Positions 17,662-27,200 of a stretch of 64,000 bases of DNA are shown one piece after another; within the stretch, counting starts at the first letter, position 1; every line of letters starts with the position of its first letter. Source of the stretch: Dyella solisilvae (GTDB lineage: Bacteria; Pseudomonadota; Gammaproteobacteria; Xanthomonadales; Rhodanobacteraceae); assembly GCF_003351225.1 (NCBI RefSeq), contig NZ_QQSY01000001.1, forward strand, positions 1 to 64,000, written 5' to 3'. The notes below the pieces were generated by a model. The model worked only from the letters and a program-made list of their open reading frames with translations, was not told where the DNA came from and did not search any database. The position numbers and the translations under genes were made by a program.

Positions 17662-18990
17662 CTACATAGAGTCCGGGCTTCTCTTCGCCGTGGCCGGCAT
17701 GGCTCCGGTCTCGGCAGCCGCGGCCCGAACACCAGGCAAGAGTAGTTGTACCCAACCGACCCCGAGCAGGTACGACACCGACGCCCAGCCAAGGAGCGGC
17801 GCGTAGCCATAGCCGTGATCGAAGGCCCAACCGGCAATCTGCATCATCACCATACCCGCGATGTTTCCGCTGAATGCGGCAATCGCCACGACGGTTGCAA
17901 CGCGGCTGGGTGCGGTGACGTCGGATGCCAGCGCGAAGACATTCACTGAGAAGAATTGGTGACCCACAAGGGTCAGCCCCAGGATCGCCGCCGCAACCCA
18001 GTAGCCGCTTGCCCAGGGTGCGAACCAAACGGGAGTCACCAGGACAGCCCCAGCGAGCAGGAGCGATTTCCGCGTCACGTTGAGGCTGACACCGGCCGCC
18101 AGCAGCCGGTTCGAGGCAAGCCCGGCGAGCACGGCGCCGATGCCGGAGGCTGCATAGATCAACGCAAGCGGCGGGCCGTAGGCTCGCATGGGCAAATGGA
18201 ATACGCGGTGGAAGAGATCCGGCGTCCAATAGAGGAGCAGCCACCAGACGTTGTCTGACAGAACCCTCGCGCCAGCAACCGCCCAGGTGCCACGGTCAGC
18301 GAGTACTTCTTTGAGCCGCGGCCGCGCCGCCGGCTGAGCCGTTTCGGCCGGTTGCGCGGTCTCGGCAACATCCGCTCGCAGCGCAAACCAGGCGATAACC
18401 CACACGAACCCAAGCCCGCCCGTGAGCAGAAAAGCCTTGGCCCATCCGATCTCCAGGGCGATCAGCGGAATCACCAGCGGGGTGATGATTGCGCCGACAT
18501 TGCTTGATGCATTGATGACGCCGTAGGCCATCGCCCTGACCGCATTGGGGAACAGCGCGGCCACTGTCTTGACCGCAGTCGGCGAAGCCATGGCCTCTGT
18601 GGCACCAAGCGCCGCCCGGGCCAGGGTGAACTGCCCAACGGTGCGCGCGACGGCGTGACTGGCCGCAGCGAGGCTCCAGAGTCCGACCGCCAAGGGATTG
18701 GCGCGCCGCCAGCCGATGCGATCGACCAACCAGCCGGTTCCCAGGAACGCGAAGGCCGAGGCGAATTGGAACGCAGAGGTCAACTGGCCGTAGTCAAGGT
18801 CGCTCCACCCGAGGTCGTCCTGCAACATCGGCTTTAGCACGGCGATGATCTGGCGATCAGCGTAGTTGAGCACGACCCCGACGCAGATCAGGCCAAGCAC
18901 GAGCCCGCGCCTGCCTGCCCAGAGGGGAACGCTGCTTCCCAGCTCTCCAGCCTGCCTGCCAGAGAAATCCAGCCCAGCGCGTCGTTTCAT
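17662..18990 (-). CDS. MFS transporter (ACS/hexuronate-type)
   Basis: A 442-residue transporter with about twelve membrane helices. The first is GLVLGLICVGVVLNYADRQI, where the NYADR pattern is typical of the anion:cation symporter (ExuT/GudP-like) group. The inter-helix motif WLVDRIGWRRANPLAVGLW matches the MFS loop 2-3 signature. ALGATEAMASPTAVKTVAALF is the helix-5 region that contacts substrate in this group. It probably imports an organic acid or sugar acid. It is divergent from the D-aminoacylase-like gene at 19180 and upstream of the carboxylesterase. The start at 18990 may be a few codons too long. Confidence 0.88.
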   Translation of the reverse strand: MKRRAGLDFSGRQAGELGSSVPLWAGRRGLVLGLICVGVVLNYADRQIIAVLKPMLQDDLGWSDLDYGQLTSAFQFASAFAFLGTGWLVDRIGWRRANPLAVGLWSLAAASHAVARTVGQFTLARAALGATEAMASPTAVKTVAALFPNAVRAMAYGVINASSNVGAIITPLVIPLIALEIGWAKAFLLTGGLGFVWVIAWFALRADVAETAQPAETAQPAARPRLKEVLADRGTWAVAGARVLSDNVWWLLLYWTPDLFHRVFHLPMRAYGPPLALIYAASGIGAVLAGLASNRLLAAGVSLNVTRKSLLLAGAVLVTPVWFAPWASGYWVAAAILGLTLVGHQFFSVNVFALASDVTAPSRVATVVAIAAFSGNIAGMVMMQIAGWAFDHGYGYAPLLGWASVSYLLGVGWVQLLLPGVRAAAAETGAMPATAKRSPDSM

Positions 18991-19179
18991 GCCGCCCCCA
19001 GCGGATGACCTGGTAGGAGCCTAAGTGCTTTACCGAACGTCTGCATGGGGTCGGAAGCGGACACCCAAAGATTGCTTACATATCTAGTCGACCGCAACTC
19101 GCTGTTCCGCTAAACCACCCTATCCGCCTGGCGTGCGCGCTATATAGTGGCGATTCCGACGATTCTGGGTGGGGGCTCG
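18991..19179. promoter_or_regulatory. Divergent promoter region of MFS and amidohydrolase genes
   Basis: This 189-base gap contains a full copy of the dispersed palindrome (19039-19062) and a TATAGT hexamer at 19143-19148 that could serve as the -10 of the plus-strand gene. The matching -35 is not convincing. Confidence 0.35.
19039..19062. repeat. Dispersed palindromic repeat, rightmost copy
   Basis: GTCTGCATGG then GGTCGGAAGCGGAC. This is the last copy seen; none was found from 19.1 to 64 kb. Confidence 0.7.
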
Positions 19180-20907
19180 ATGATCCGTCTGGCTGCTGTT
19201 CTCGTGTTGATCTTCTCAATGGGGGCTGGCTCGGCCGTCGCGGCCCACCCAGACTATGATGTGGTGATCCGCGGCGGGACCGTCTACGACGGCTCGGGTG
19301 GCCGCCCATTCGTTGCCGACGTGGCGGTCAAAGGCGACCGCATCGCCGAGATTGCCCCGCATATCAGCGGCCACGGACAGACCGAAGTCGACGCTCGCGG
19401 CAAAGCAGTCTCGCCCGGCTTCATCAACATGCTGGCCCACCCCGAAGAGAGCCTGCTCGTCGATGGCCGAGGCCTTTCCGACCTCGTCCAGGGCGTGACG
19501 CTTGAAGTGATGGGCGAAGATTCGATGGGGCCCCTGACTCCGGAGATGAAGAAGCACGGCGAGCAGCGCCAAGTCGACATCAAGTACCCGATCACCTGGA
19601 CGACGCTTGGCGAGTACCTCGACACCCTCCAGAGGAAAGGAATTTCCCCCAACGTCGCCTCCTTCGTAGGCGCAGGCACCGTACGTACCAATCTTCTGGG
19701 CGAAGCCAACGTGCAGCCGACGGCCGAACAGCTCGGCAGGATGCAGGCATTGGTCAAGCAGGCGATGGAGGAGGGCGCACTGGGGCTGACCGATGCCCTG
19801 ATCTATGCGCCCAACACCTACGCCAAGACTCCCGAACTGATCGCTCTCGCGAAGGTTTCGGCTCAGTGCGGTGGCATGTACATTTCCCACATCCGCGACG
19901 AGAGCGCAGGGCTTCTGGGAGCCATCCAGGAGTCCATCGACATTGCCAGCGCCTCGGGCGCACCGGCCGAGATCTACCACTTCAAGCAGGCCGGCAAGGA
20001 CAACTGGGGCAAGCTCGACGGCGCCCTCGGGCTCATCGAGTCAGCCCGTGCGCGCGGCGTGCGCATCACGGCCGACATGTACACCTATCCGGCCGCGTCC
20101 ACAGGCCTTGACGCCGCCATGCCTTCTTGGGTGCAGGACGGCGGCCTCGAAAAATGGGTCGAGCGGCTGAAGGATCCACAGATCCGAGCCCGAGTGGCCG
20201 CCGAGATGCGCGACCCGCATCCGACTTGGGACAACGCCTTGCATAACGCCGGCGCGCAAGGGGTGCTGTTTCTCAACTTCAAGACCGACCGGCTGAAGCC
20301 CCTGATTGGAAGGACGCTCGCTGATGTGGCCCGCGAGCGCGGCAAGAGCCCGGAGGAGACGGCCATGGACCTCGTAATGGAGGATGGCACGCGCGTCGAT
20401 GTCGCCTATTTCGAGATGAGCGAAGCCAATCTTCGGCGCGAGGTCGCCCTTCCCTGGATGAGCTTCGACTCCGACGAGGGAGCCCCTGCCCCGGAGGGCG
20501 TATTCCTCAAGTCAGCCGTGCACCCGCGCGCCTACGGAAGTTTCGCCAGATTGCTTGGCAAGTACGTCCGCGAGAACCGCGATTTGACACTGCAGGAGGC
20601 GGTCCGCCGCCTGACGAGCTTCCCGGCCGAGACCCTGTCGTTATCTGATCGAGGCCGGTTGAAGGCGGGCTACTACGCCGACGTGGTGGTGTTCGACCCG
20701 AACACCATCGCCGACCGGGCCACCTTTGCCAAGCCGCATCAGCTCGCGGTTGGCGTAAAGGATGTGCTGATCAACGGCGGCTTCGCGCTGAAGGACGGCA
20801 AGGCCACTGGCATCCCCACCGGTCGCGTCGTACGCGGCCGTGCCTGGACAGGCACTCAGGGCGGCGGCTGCCGTGCCTCGCCGTCCGAATGGTCCTGGGC
20901 TAAATGA
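19180..20907 (+). CDS. D-aminoacylase-like amidohydrolase, exported
   Basis: A 575-residue protein from ATG 19180 (GGGGGCTC before it); the frame is open to 19147 but codes an unlikely extension. Signal peptide MIRLAAVLVLIFSMGAGSAV. The amidohydrolase fold starts with YDVVIRGGTVYDGSGG. The family usually has an HxH metal pair after PGFID; here the text is PGFINMLAHPEES, so only one His remains. Other metal-site candidates are YISHIRDES and AEIYHFKQAG, and the closing barrel edge is RGRLKAGYYADVVVFDP. It probably cleaves N-acyl-D-amino acids or related cyclic amides in the periplasm. It is divergent from the MFS transporter. Confidence 0.87.
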   Translation: MIRLAAVLVLIFSMGAGSAVAAHPDYDVVIRGGTVYDGSGGRPFVADVAVKGDRIAEIAPHISGHGQTEVDARGKAVSPGFINMLAHPEESLLVDGRGLSDLVQGVTLEVMGEDSMGPLTPEMKKHGEQRQVDIKYPITWTTLGEYLDTLQRKGISPNVASFVGAGTVRTNLLGEANVQPTAEQLGRMQALVKQAMEEGALGLTDALIYAPNTYAKTPELIALAKVSAQCGGMYISHIRDESAGLLGAIQESIDIASASGAPAEIYHFKQAGKDNWGKLDGALGLIESARARGVRITADMYTYPAASTGLDAAMPSWVQDGGLEKWVERLKDPQIRARVAAEMRDPHPTWDNALHNAGAQGVLFLNFKTDRLKPLIGRTLADVARERGKSPEETAMDLVMEDGTRVDVAYFEMSEANLRREVALPWMSFDSDEGAPAPEGVFLKSAVHPRAYGSFARLLGKYVRENRDLTLQEAVRRLTSFPAETLSLSDRGRLKAGYYADVVVFDPNTIADRATFAKPHQLAVGVKDVLINGGFALKDGKATGIPTGRVVRGRAWTGTQGGGCRASPSEWSWAK

Positions 20908-21209
20908 CTCTGGCCTCTGACGGGCGGACGAGTTTCGTCCATGCGGCCAAACCTCAGGGACCCTCCCCTACCCTCGATAACTGTCCCTAATCGCCGACTG
21001 GCTAGGCTCGCGAGCTCTGCTGAGGATGGCCTCCGCTACCCCGGCCCGTTCGACTGGACAACTACGCCCAAGTCGAGTGAGGCTACAGATCATCAAATGT
21101 CGAAGCCCGGGATGGCCTGCCATGGGTCAACATGGCTACGTGTGACATGTCGGGCGTGCTTAGCTTTCAGCAGGATTCATTTGGTACGATCCAGTCAGCA
21201 GGGATGCGC
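20908..21209. other. Intergenic region without recognised features
   Basis: About 300 bases between the amidohydrolase and the first glycosyltransferase. No tRNA, repeat or convincing promoter seen. The upstream extension of the glycosyltransferase frame to 21132 lacks a ribosome site. Confidence 0.5.
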
Positions 21210-22118
21210 ATGTCGAAAAGAACTCTTGTTGTCACTGCCGCAACGGAATCTTTCGCGCCTCTGTTGCGAGGATTGATTGGCTCGCTGCATCAGTGGACCC
21301 GTTCACCCTGGACCGATGTTGCTTGTTTTGATCTCGGGCTTGGTAACGACAGCGTCGCTTGGGTCAGGAGGCACGTCCGACACGTGGTTTGTCCGGAATG
21401 GGACCTTCCGGTTGATTCTGCACTGCGGGTGGACCAGTCGCATTTACGCGCATTGACTGTGCGTCCCTTTCTGCCTCGGTACTTTCCCGGTTACGACATC
21501 TATCTATGGATCGATGCTGATGCGTGGGTGCAGCAGCGCTACGCTCTTGAGTGGCTCTTTGCCGCGGCAAGCCAGGGTTCGATGGCCCTGGTTCCGCAGG
21601 CACATCCAAACTACCGTCAAGCGCGAGAAGGGATTGAGTGGCGCATGGGTCGCTTAAGTAGCTATTTCGGCGAAAAGCAAGCTCAACAGGCCCTCTGGAA
21701 GCCATATTTCAACGCCGGCGTGTTTGCGCTATCTGTCAACGCACCGCACTGGCAGGTTTGGTCCCGGCGCTTTCACGAGGGTCTCGCCGCGACGTCGGGC
21801 AAGCGTTGCTGCGACCAGACTGCACTAAACTACGCGATCTGGAATGACCGCCTGCCGGTGAACCCGCTGCCGGCCACGTGCAACTGGCTTTGCCATCTCG
21901 CCGATCCGGTGTTCGATCCGTCGAGCCAACTGTTGTGCGAGCCCATGCGACCCGGGCAACCCATCGGCATCGTGCACCTGTCCGCGGACAGCAAGGGTGC
22001 GCGCATCGCCCTTCCCTACCCGCATGACGGTCCGGGGCTGGACCTTCGTTTTCATGGCCCGACGTACCAACGGTACCGCGCAGCAGGCAACGCACCGCAA
22101 TCAATGCCCGCCCACTAA
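21210..22118 (+). CDS. Putative DxD glycosyltransferase 1
   Basis: A 302-residue protein from ATG 21210 (AGGG 7-9 bases upstream). The first strand is RTLVVTAATESFAPLLRGLI, the DxD metal/nucleotide-sugar motif lies in DIYLWIDADAW, and the later PYFNAGVFALS is typical of GT-A fold transferases (compare GT8). CCDQTALNYAIW matches the usual DQ-x-x-L/x-N motif of GT8 enzymes. Donor and acceptor sugars cannot be inferred. No signal peptide is present, so the enzyme is cytoplasmic. A second transferase follows 65 bases later. Confidence 0.75.
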   Translation: MSKRTLVVTAATESFAPLLRGLIGSLHQWTRSPWTDVACFDLGLGNDSVAWVRRHVRHVVCPEWDLPVDSALRVDQSHLRALTVRPFLPRYFPGYDIYLWIDADAWVQQRYALEWLFAAASQGSMALVPQAHPNYRQAREGIEWRMGRLSSYFGEKQAQQALWKPYFNAGVFALSVNAPHWQVWSRRFHEGLAATSGKRCCDQTALNYAIWNDRLPVNPLPATCNWLCHLADPVFDPSSQLLCEPMRPGQPIGIVHLSADSKGARIALPYPHDGPGLDLRFHGPTYQRYRAAGNAPQSMPAH

Positions 22119-22183
22119 ACAAAGGTCGGGGCGGAGCGGATAATCCTTTCGAGCCCGCCCGCCAGACTTTTAGTGGCAAACCC

Positions 22184-22966
22184 ATGCGCAGCGTCGTCGT
22201 CCAGTCGTACCGAACCCAATCCCCTTCCTGGCTTCAGGCATGCATGCGTTCGGTAAAGGACTGGGCCCTACAACAAGGCCACGAATACCAGTTCGTCGAC
22301 GACCGTCTGTTCGATTATGTGCCCGCGCAGATCATGCAGACGCCGCCCTCCACCGTGTTGCCGCTGACTGACCTGGCACGACTGGGCTTGCTGAAAGACC
22401 TGCTGAACTCCGGCTACGACCGCGCCATCTGGGTGGACGCGGATGTGCTGGTCTTTCGCCCGGAATACTTCCGCATTCCCGACCTCTGCGGCGGCATGTT
22501 GTGCCGCGAAGTGTGGACCTACGAGGACGAGAACAAACAGATCAGGCATCGGCCCGGCATCAACAATGCGGTCGCCGCATTCGATCGTGGCCACCCGTTG
22601 CTCGACTTCCTGCACCACGCGGCGCTGGAGTTGTTTGCGCACCTGCGGCCGGAGCAGATCCACTCCAGCCGCATTGGAACAGACTTCTATACCTTGCTTG
22701 GAAGAATCTATCCGATGCGGCTGCTGACGCAGGTGGCGTGCTTCAGCCCGATCATTACCAGGGCGCTATTGAGTGGAGAGCAGACTTACTTGCTGCGTGA
22801 ATACGGGGACCAATTCGGGGATCCGTTTCATGCGGTGAATCTGAGTCGGTTCAAATTGGTTGAGGATGCTGCAAAGGAAGCGCCGCAGGTCAGGGACGTG
22901 ATGTCGGAAGAACAGCTGCTAAGACTCAAGTTCACGACCATGAAGAATTTCGGCACGCACTCATAG
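22184..22966 (+). CDS. Putative DxD glycosyltransferase 2
   Basis: A 260-residue protein starting at ATG 22184. It begins with a strand MRSVVVQSYRTQSPSWLQAC, and the DxD motif is in AIWVDADVLVFRPEYF, followed by GGMLCREVW, a layout common to GT-A glycosyltransferases acting on NDP-sugars. It has little obvious sequence identity with the preceding transferase, so this is probably not a simple duplication. The pair may decorate a surface glycan, but no polysaccharide cluster is visible. Confidence 0.7.
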   Translation: MRSVVVQSYRTQSPSWLQACMRSVKDWALQQGHEYQFVDDRLFDYVPAQIMQTPPSTVLPLTDLARLGLLKDLLNSGYDRAIWVDADVLVFRPEYFRIPDLCGGMLCREVWTYEDENKQIRHRPGINNAVAAFDRGHPLLDFLHHAALELFAHLRPEQIHSSRIGTDFYTLLGRIYPMRLLTQVACFSPIITRALLSGEQTYLLREYGDQFGDPFHAVNLSRFKLVEDAAKEAPQVRDVMSEEQLLRLKFTTMKNFGTHS

Positions 22967-23064
22967 CAAGATATGGTTTCATGAAAGCGGATGAAGCATC
23001 GTTTCAAAGCGCTCGTCGCGGCGCCGCTCTAGATTGCTATGCGCCCCATACGGTCGCACTGTGA

Positions 23065-23301
23065 TTGGGGCCGTTCCGATTTTCGGACCGACGTCCCCCC
23101 GATTTTGAGCGAGCGCTGGAACGCCTCCACCACGCTGCTGGAAAGATCTTCCGGCAATACCGCGAAGCAAAGCGCGGCAATGGCAACGAAGAAGAGATCG
23201 AGCGGCTGCGGCAGGCCTATATCGATGCGCAAGATGAGGCGGAAGCGCTTGCATCGCGCGATGAGTCGGGGATCCGAACCGTGCTGGCCAGGCCGATCTA
23301 A
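23065..23301 (+). CDS. Small coiled-coil protein or gene remnant
   Basis: A 78-codon frame rich in Glu, Arg, Ala and Gln (EEEIERLRQAYIDAQDEAEA) that reads like an amphipathic coiled coil. The only in-frame start is TTG 23065 directly after an in-frame stop, with no good ribosome site, so this may be the 3' end of a decayed gene rather than an intact one. It ends 17 bases before a clear hairpin terminator, which supports a once-transcribed unit. Confidence 0.4.
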   Translation: MGPFRFSDRRPPDFERALERLHHAAGKIFRQYREAKRGNGNEEEIERLRQAYIDAQDEAEALASRDESGIRTVLARPI

Positions 23302-23318
23302 CCGACCATCCAAAGAAG

Positions 23319-23341
23319 AACGCCCGCGCAAGGCGGGCGTT
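23319..23341. terminator. Bidirectional rho-independent terminator
   Basis: Perfect 9-base stem AACGCCCGC (23319-23327) with GCGGGCGTT (23333-23341) around a 5-base loop. A-rich sequence (CAAAGAAGAA) precedes it and TTCTC follows, so it can work on both strands. It separates the plus-strand small frame from the minus-strand immunity gene that ends at 23396. Confidence 0.8.
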
Positions 23342-23395
23342 TCTCAACTACTAGGCGCCAATATTGAGGAGGCACCCCTGTTTTGATACAGGGGA

Positions 23396-23785
23396 CTAGA
23401 TCCTGGATGCAGCATCTTCAAATTCCATCCAGACGTATATCTTTCCGTCCTTATGTATTGGATCAATCAAATTTGATCCAAGTCCGCTCATGCCGCTAAT
23501 CGCAACGAAGAATGGTGATGCGAGCTTGCTGTATTCCGCCGGTAGCAACCCCTCGCCAGACTCATATCGGAAGGGCTTCTTCCGATTGTCAAATGGCAGC
23601 TCCAACGTCCGCGAAAGAGCTTGCTCCACGATAGGCAGCACAAGCTCCTTCATCTTAAGCGCGTCTTCTTTTGGCGTGAGACCAAGAAGATATTCCTTCA
23701 ATGCTAGCGCACTACGCTCTATCTTGGCTTCATCAAACTCTTTCGTAACCATAGTAACTTGGTCCAGCTCCACTAGCTTTCTCAT
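23396..23785 (-). CDS. Putative immunity protein for the giant YD protein
   Basis: A 129-residue protein from ATG 23785. The stop codon of the giant YD gene is at 23787-23789, so one base separates stop and start and the two are translationally coupled. It is soluble, without signal peptide (MRKLVELDQVTMVTKEFDEA), and ends in a mixed region DPIHKDGKIYVWMEFEDA. Small cytosolic proteins directly after RHS genes usually neutralise the C-terminal effector domain. The local sequence is AT-richer than its surroundings (25 G/C in the 60 bases from 23401), as is common for exchanged effector/immunity pairs. No known immunity family was recognised. The longer frame to 23848 overlaps the YD gene and is less likely. 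Confidence 0.65.
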   Translation of the reverse strand: MRKLVELDQVTMVTKEFDEAKIERSALALKEYLLGLTPKEDALKMKELVLPIVEQALSRTLELPFDNRKKPFRYESGEGLLPAEYSKLASPFFVAISGMSGLGSNLIDPIHKDGKIYVWMEFEDAASRI

Positions 23786-23786
23786 C

Positions 23787-24260
23787 TTAATGGCCCTGCA
23801 GATAGACAGTTCCGATTTTATATGGAGGCGTGAAGTACTTGCCATCAAGCATTAGGGACTGGCCTGCACCACCAGATTGGATCCACCCTCCCTGCTGGGT
23901 TGGCGCGACGTCACTCTGAAAAACAACAGCCCCGTCGATCGGATTTCGCGCATAAACGTCATATGCAGAAGCGTTCGACTGAAGCGGCAACCCGAAGTCA
24001 TTCGGGATACGAGATGGATTCTGCAGATAGAACGATGCCTGCTCTCGTGTAGCCCAGAACGCGGAATCCGGGTTAAAGCCGGCACCCTGCGGCACAAACT
24101 TGATCAGTGTGTCAGTCGAATCCAATGGCGTGGCGATCGGCGGGGTGCTGCCGGTACTGATCAAATCCATGGCTTTGGCAACAGCTTCATCGGTACTCAA
24201 TCCTTGCGCCTCAAGCGCCCTAACCATTTGGGTGCCACTCGGACTGCTTAGCGGGTTGAG
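23787..24260 (-). other. C-terminal effector-like domain of the YD protein
   Basis: About the last 158 residues, beginning near NPLSSPSGTQMVRALEAQGL and ending GGAGQSLMLDGKYFTPPYKI. It contains no YD repeats and includes DTLIKFVPQGAGFNPDSAFW, then SNASAYDVYARNPIDGAVVF. Its position before a coupled small gene is that of a polymorphic-toxin tip. No known catalytic motif (HNH, ART R-S-E, or similar) was identified with confidence. Confidence 0.5.
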
Positions 24261-27200
24261 GTTTAGTCCATTCGGCTTGAAGGGCTCCCCGATATTCGCG
24301 GCAATCCCATTGGTCGCTGAGGTTGGAACCCCGGGATCAACCAACGTCCGACTGCCCGCCTGGAGCAAATCGCCTCCCTCGGCAAGGAGGCGCTCGCCAG
24401 CAATGGGGGCTGCGAAAGTCGCCGTATCGAACAGCGAGCCACCCAGCTGGTACATACCGCCCTGCGTCTGACTCTCATTGAGTGCCTTGATGAGTCCGAC
24501 TGGTGTCGCCATGATCGCTTGGTGCAAGGCATTGCCTGCGTCCATCAGGACCGTATTACCCAGCGTGCCGTTTTGGTAGGCAGACTGATAATGCGCAATC
24601 GCCGCAATCGTAGCCGCCTTACCGACGCCCGGAGTCATGAGGCCATTCAACAGCCCATTGACTCGATCACCAAACCCCTGCAGCGCCTGTCCCACTCGGG
24701 TAAACGCGAAGATCGCGTCCGTATCTGAGAGAGCACGATAGCTTTGCTCCGGTGCGGCCACCAAGGCTGTGGCCGTCACGGGCGACTGATCCGGCAAACT
24801 GAAGGTCTGCGTGTAGTCCACGCCGGTGGCGATACCGTCGTTGCGATTTATCGCATACGAATCGACATACGAGTAGGGCCAGGCCGTGGTCGTCGCCAGG
24901 CGCCCTTGTTCGCCTGCCGACAGCGCGACATCCGGAAGTTCGGACACATGGCTGCCACTCGGAAGCTCCAACGCCGCCGAACCGCTCGTCGTCTGTGCCA
25001 AAACGGGCATGCCTTGGTCTGAGCTACTGCGCTGCTCAGCATCCATTTCCGCCCACATTTCCTGCTGCTTCTGTGGGTCGACCTGGCTGAAGTCCTGCGA
25101 GAACGACGGGCTGTTCATCCCCGCGATGGCGGCATTGCCCAACGCATTCCCAAATTCGGCATATCCCGTCATGTTGTATTGGGTCAGCGGGTTAGCCTTG
25201 AGCGCGGCCTGTGCTGCTTGTGCTTGCGCCGTTTTATAGTCCTCTATTGCCTGCACAGCGTCACTCTTCAGCGCAGTACCGATCGGCATACCAATCGCAT
25301 TTCCAGCAACATCCTCCCCTATTTGTGCCCAGCCTTTCACATGGTTGTCGCCAAGAGCGACACTTGCCTCACGATCCACGACGTCGCTCAGCGCGCGGGC
25401 GCCAAGGTTTTCCCAATAGGCACCACTGGTTAGACCGATCTGGTTGTCGGTAGGCGTCGCGCCAAGCCAGCCACTGGCCGCGCTGGCAAGGCTCTCTGCG
25501 ACAAGGCCAGCCCAACTGAAATTAGCGGATTCCCCGGTCACCTTGGCCGCAATGTCGTTGCCCACGTAGTTGGCGGCCCCCTGGGCCACGTCACCCCAGC
25601 TGGTGAGGCCATCTGCTGCGTTGCTGTTCGCAAAGATGCTTCCCGGTGCCCCAAGTTCGGACGTGACACCGCCAGCAATTGCGCCCCCAATGGCGCCCTC
25701 CGCAACCTGGCCCCAGTCAAAACCGTTCTGGGTGCCGAGCGCCATACCTGTTAGCTGCCCCGCGATGCTGCCGACCGCACCTGCGGCAGCACCTGCGGCA
25801 GCACCCGTCGCCATCACCCCCCCCAGCTCGGCTCCTAACAAATCGGTGGTGGCGCCATAAGTCACCACCGTGGCCACCACGGTCACCGCGATAACGAGGA
25901 TTTCCGCCACCGCGTTGCAGTGATGCTTGGGGGGCGCCGGCGGTGCGATCACCGGCAGGCTAGGCGTGGTGCTTCCGACAATGCTGCCTGGATCATACGG
26001 CTTGAACGTCGTCGCGCTGTTGCTGTTGGTGGTGACCGTTGGAATCGTCAGTCGCTGACCGAGCGAAAGCTGGCTGTCGCCGCCCAGCGCATTGGCCTGG
26101 GCGATGACGTACCACAGGCTTGCGTTACCGTATTCGGACTGGGCGATGCTCTCGAGCGTGTCACCCGCCTGTACGACATAGCCACCAGGACCGCCGTTGC
26201 CACTACTGAAGGCAGTGACCTCGGAGAGAATGTCCAGCGTGCCGTTGTCGTCAAAGTGCGCGACCTGCTGGCCATTGACGTAGGCGTAGTGCTGGTCTTC
26301 CAGGCCGGGGGTGCTGCCCTGGTCGATGATCGCACCAGTAGCCGTGCCATCACGACGCTCGATGATCTGACCGTTGCCGTCATAGGCAAACACATGCACG
26401 GTGTCGGCCACAGTGCCGCCGGCGTATTGCGTGTGCTGCGCCTCGGCCACCAGGTTACCGCGCGTGTCGTACACACTCTCGTCGGTGGACGGGCGAACGT
26501 TGGCGGTGCCGGAGATGTTGATGCCGCTGGTGGTCGACTGCAGGTAATCGTCCTTGCGCAGATAGGTTACGGCATACTGATCAATACGGCCGCTCGCATC
26601 GCGGTACTGGTACGCCACTACGTCACCGTCAGCATCGTAACCAGCCGAACCGTTTGCACCTTGGTAAACCACTTCGTTCTGGAGCGAGAGCGCACCGAAA
26701 GTAGTGGCGTCCGGGCCCGGAGCCGTCGTCGGCGCGCTGGCGCCCTCGGTACCCGCCCAGCTGCTGGCCCGACCGAAGTTTTGCTCCTCGGCAAGACGGC
26801 CGACTGTGTCGTAGTAGTCGATGACGGCCGTGTCCAGCATGCCGCCCACATCGGTGCCGCCATTGCCATCCTCTTCGTCCGTGTACGGACTGTCGGGATC
26901 GACCTGGTGCGCCGGCCGCCCGCCCACTGTGGTGCCGAGCGCATAGAAGGTCTCGGTGATGAGCACGTGGCCATCGGCATCGTAGGTGCGGGTTTCTTCG
27001 ACACCCTCAAACACGCCACCCGCGGTCACATCCACCGCATAGTTCGCGCTGGTGAGCTCATTGCGACTATCGTAGTGGCTCTGCTGTGCCAGCGTATGGC
27101 CCGCGGCATCAGCGGTGATCAGGTCGATAACATTGCCATTGGCGTCGTAAATGTTTTCGTACGAATCCTTGGCGTCAGTGACCTGGATCTGACCGTTGAC

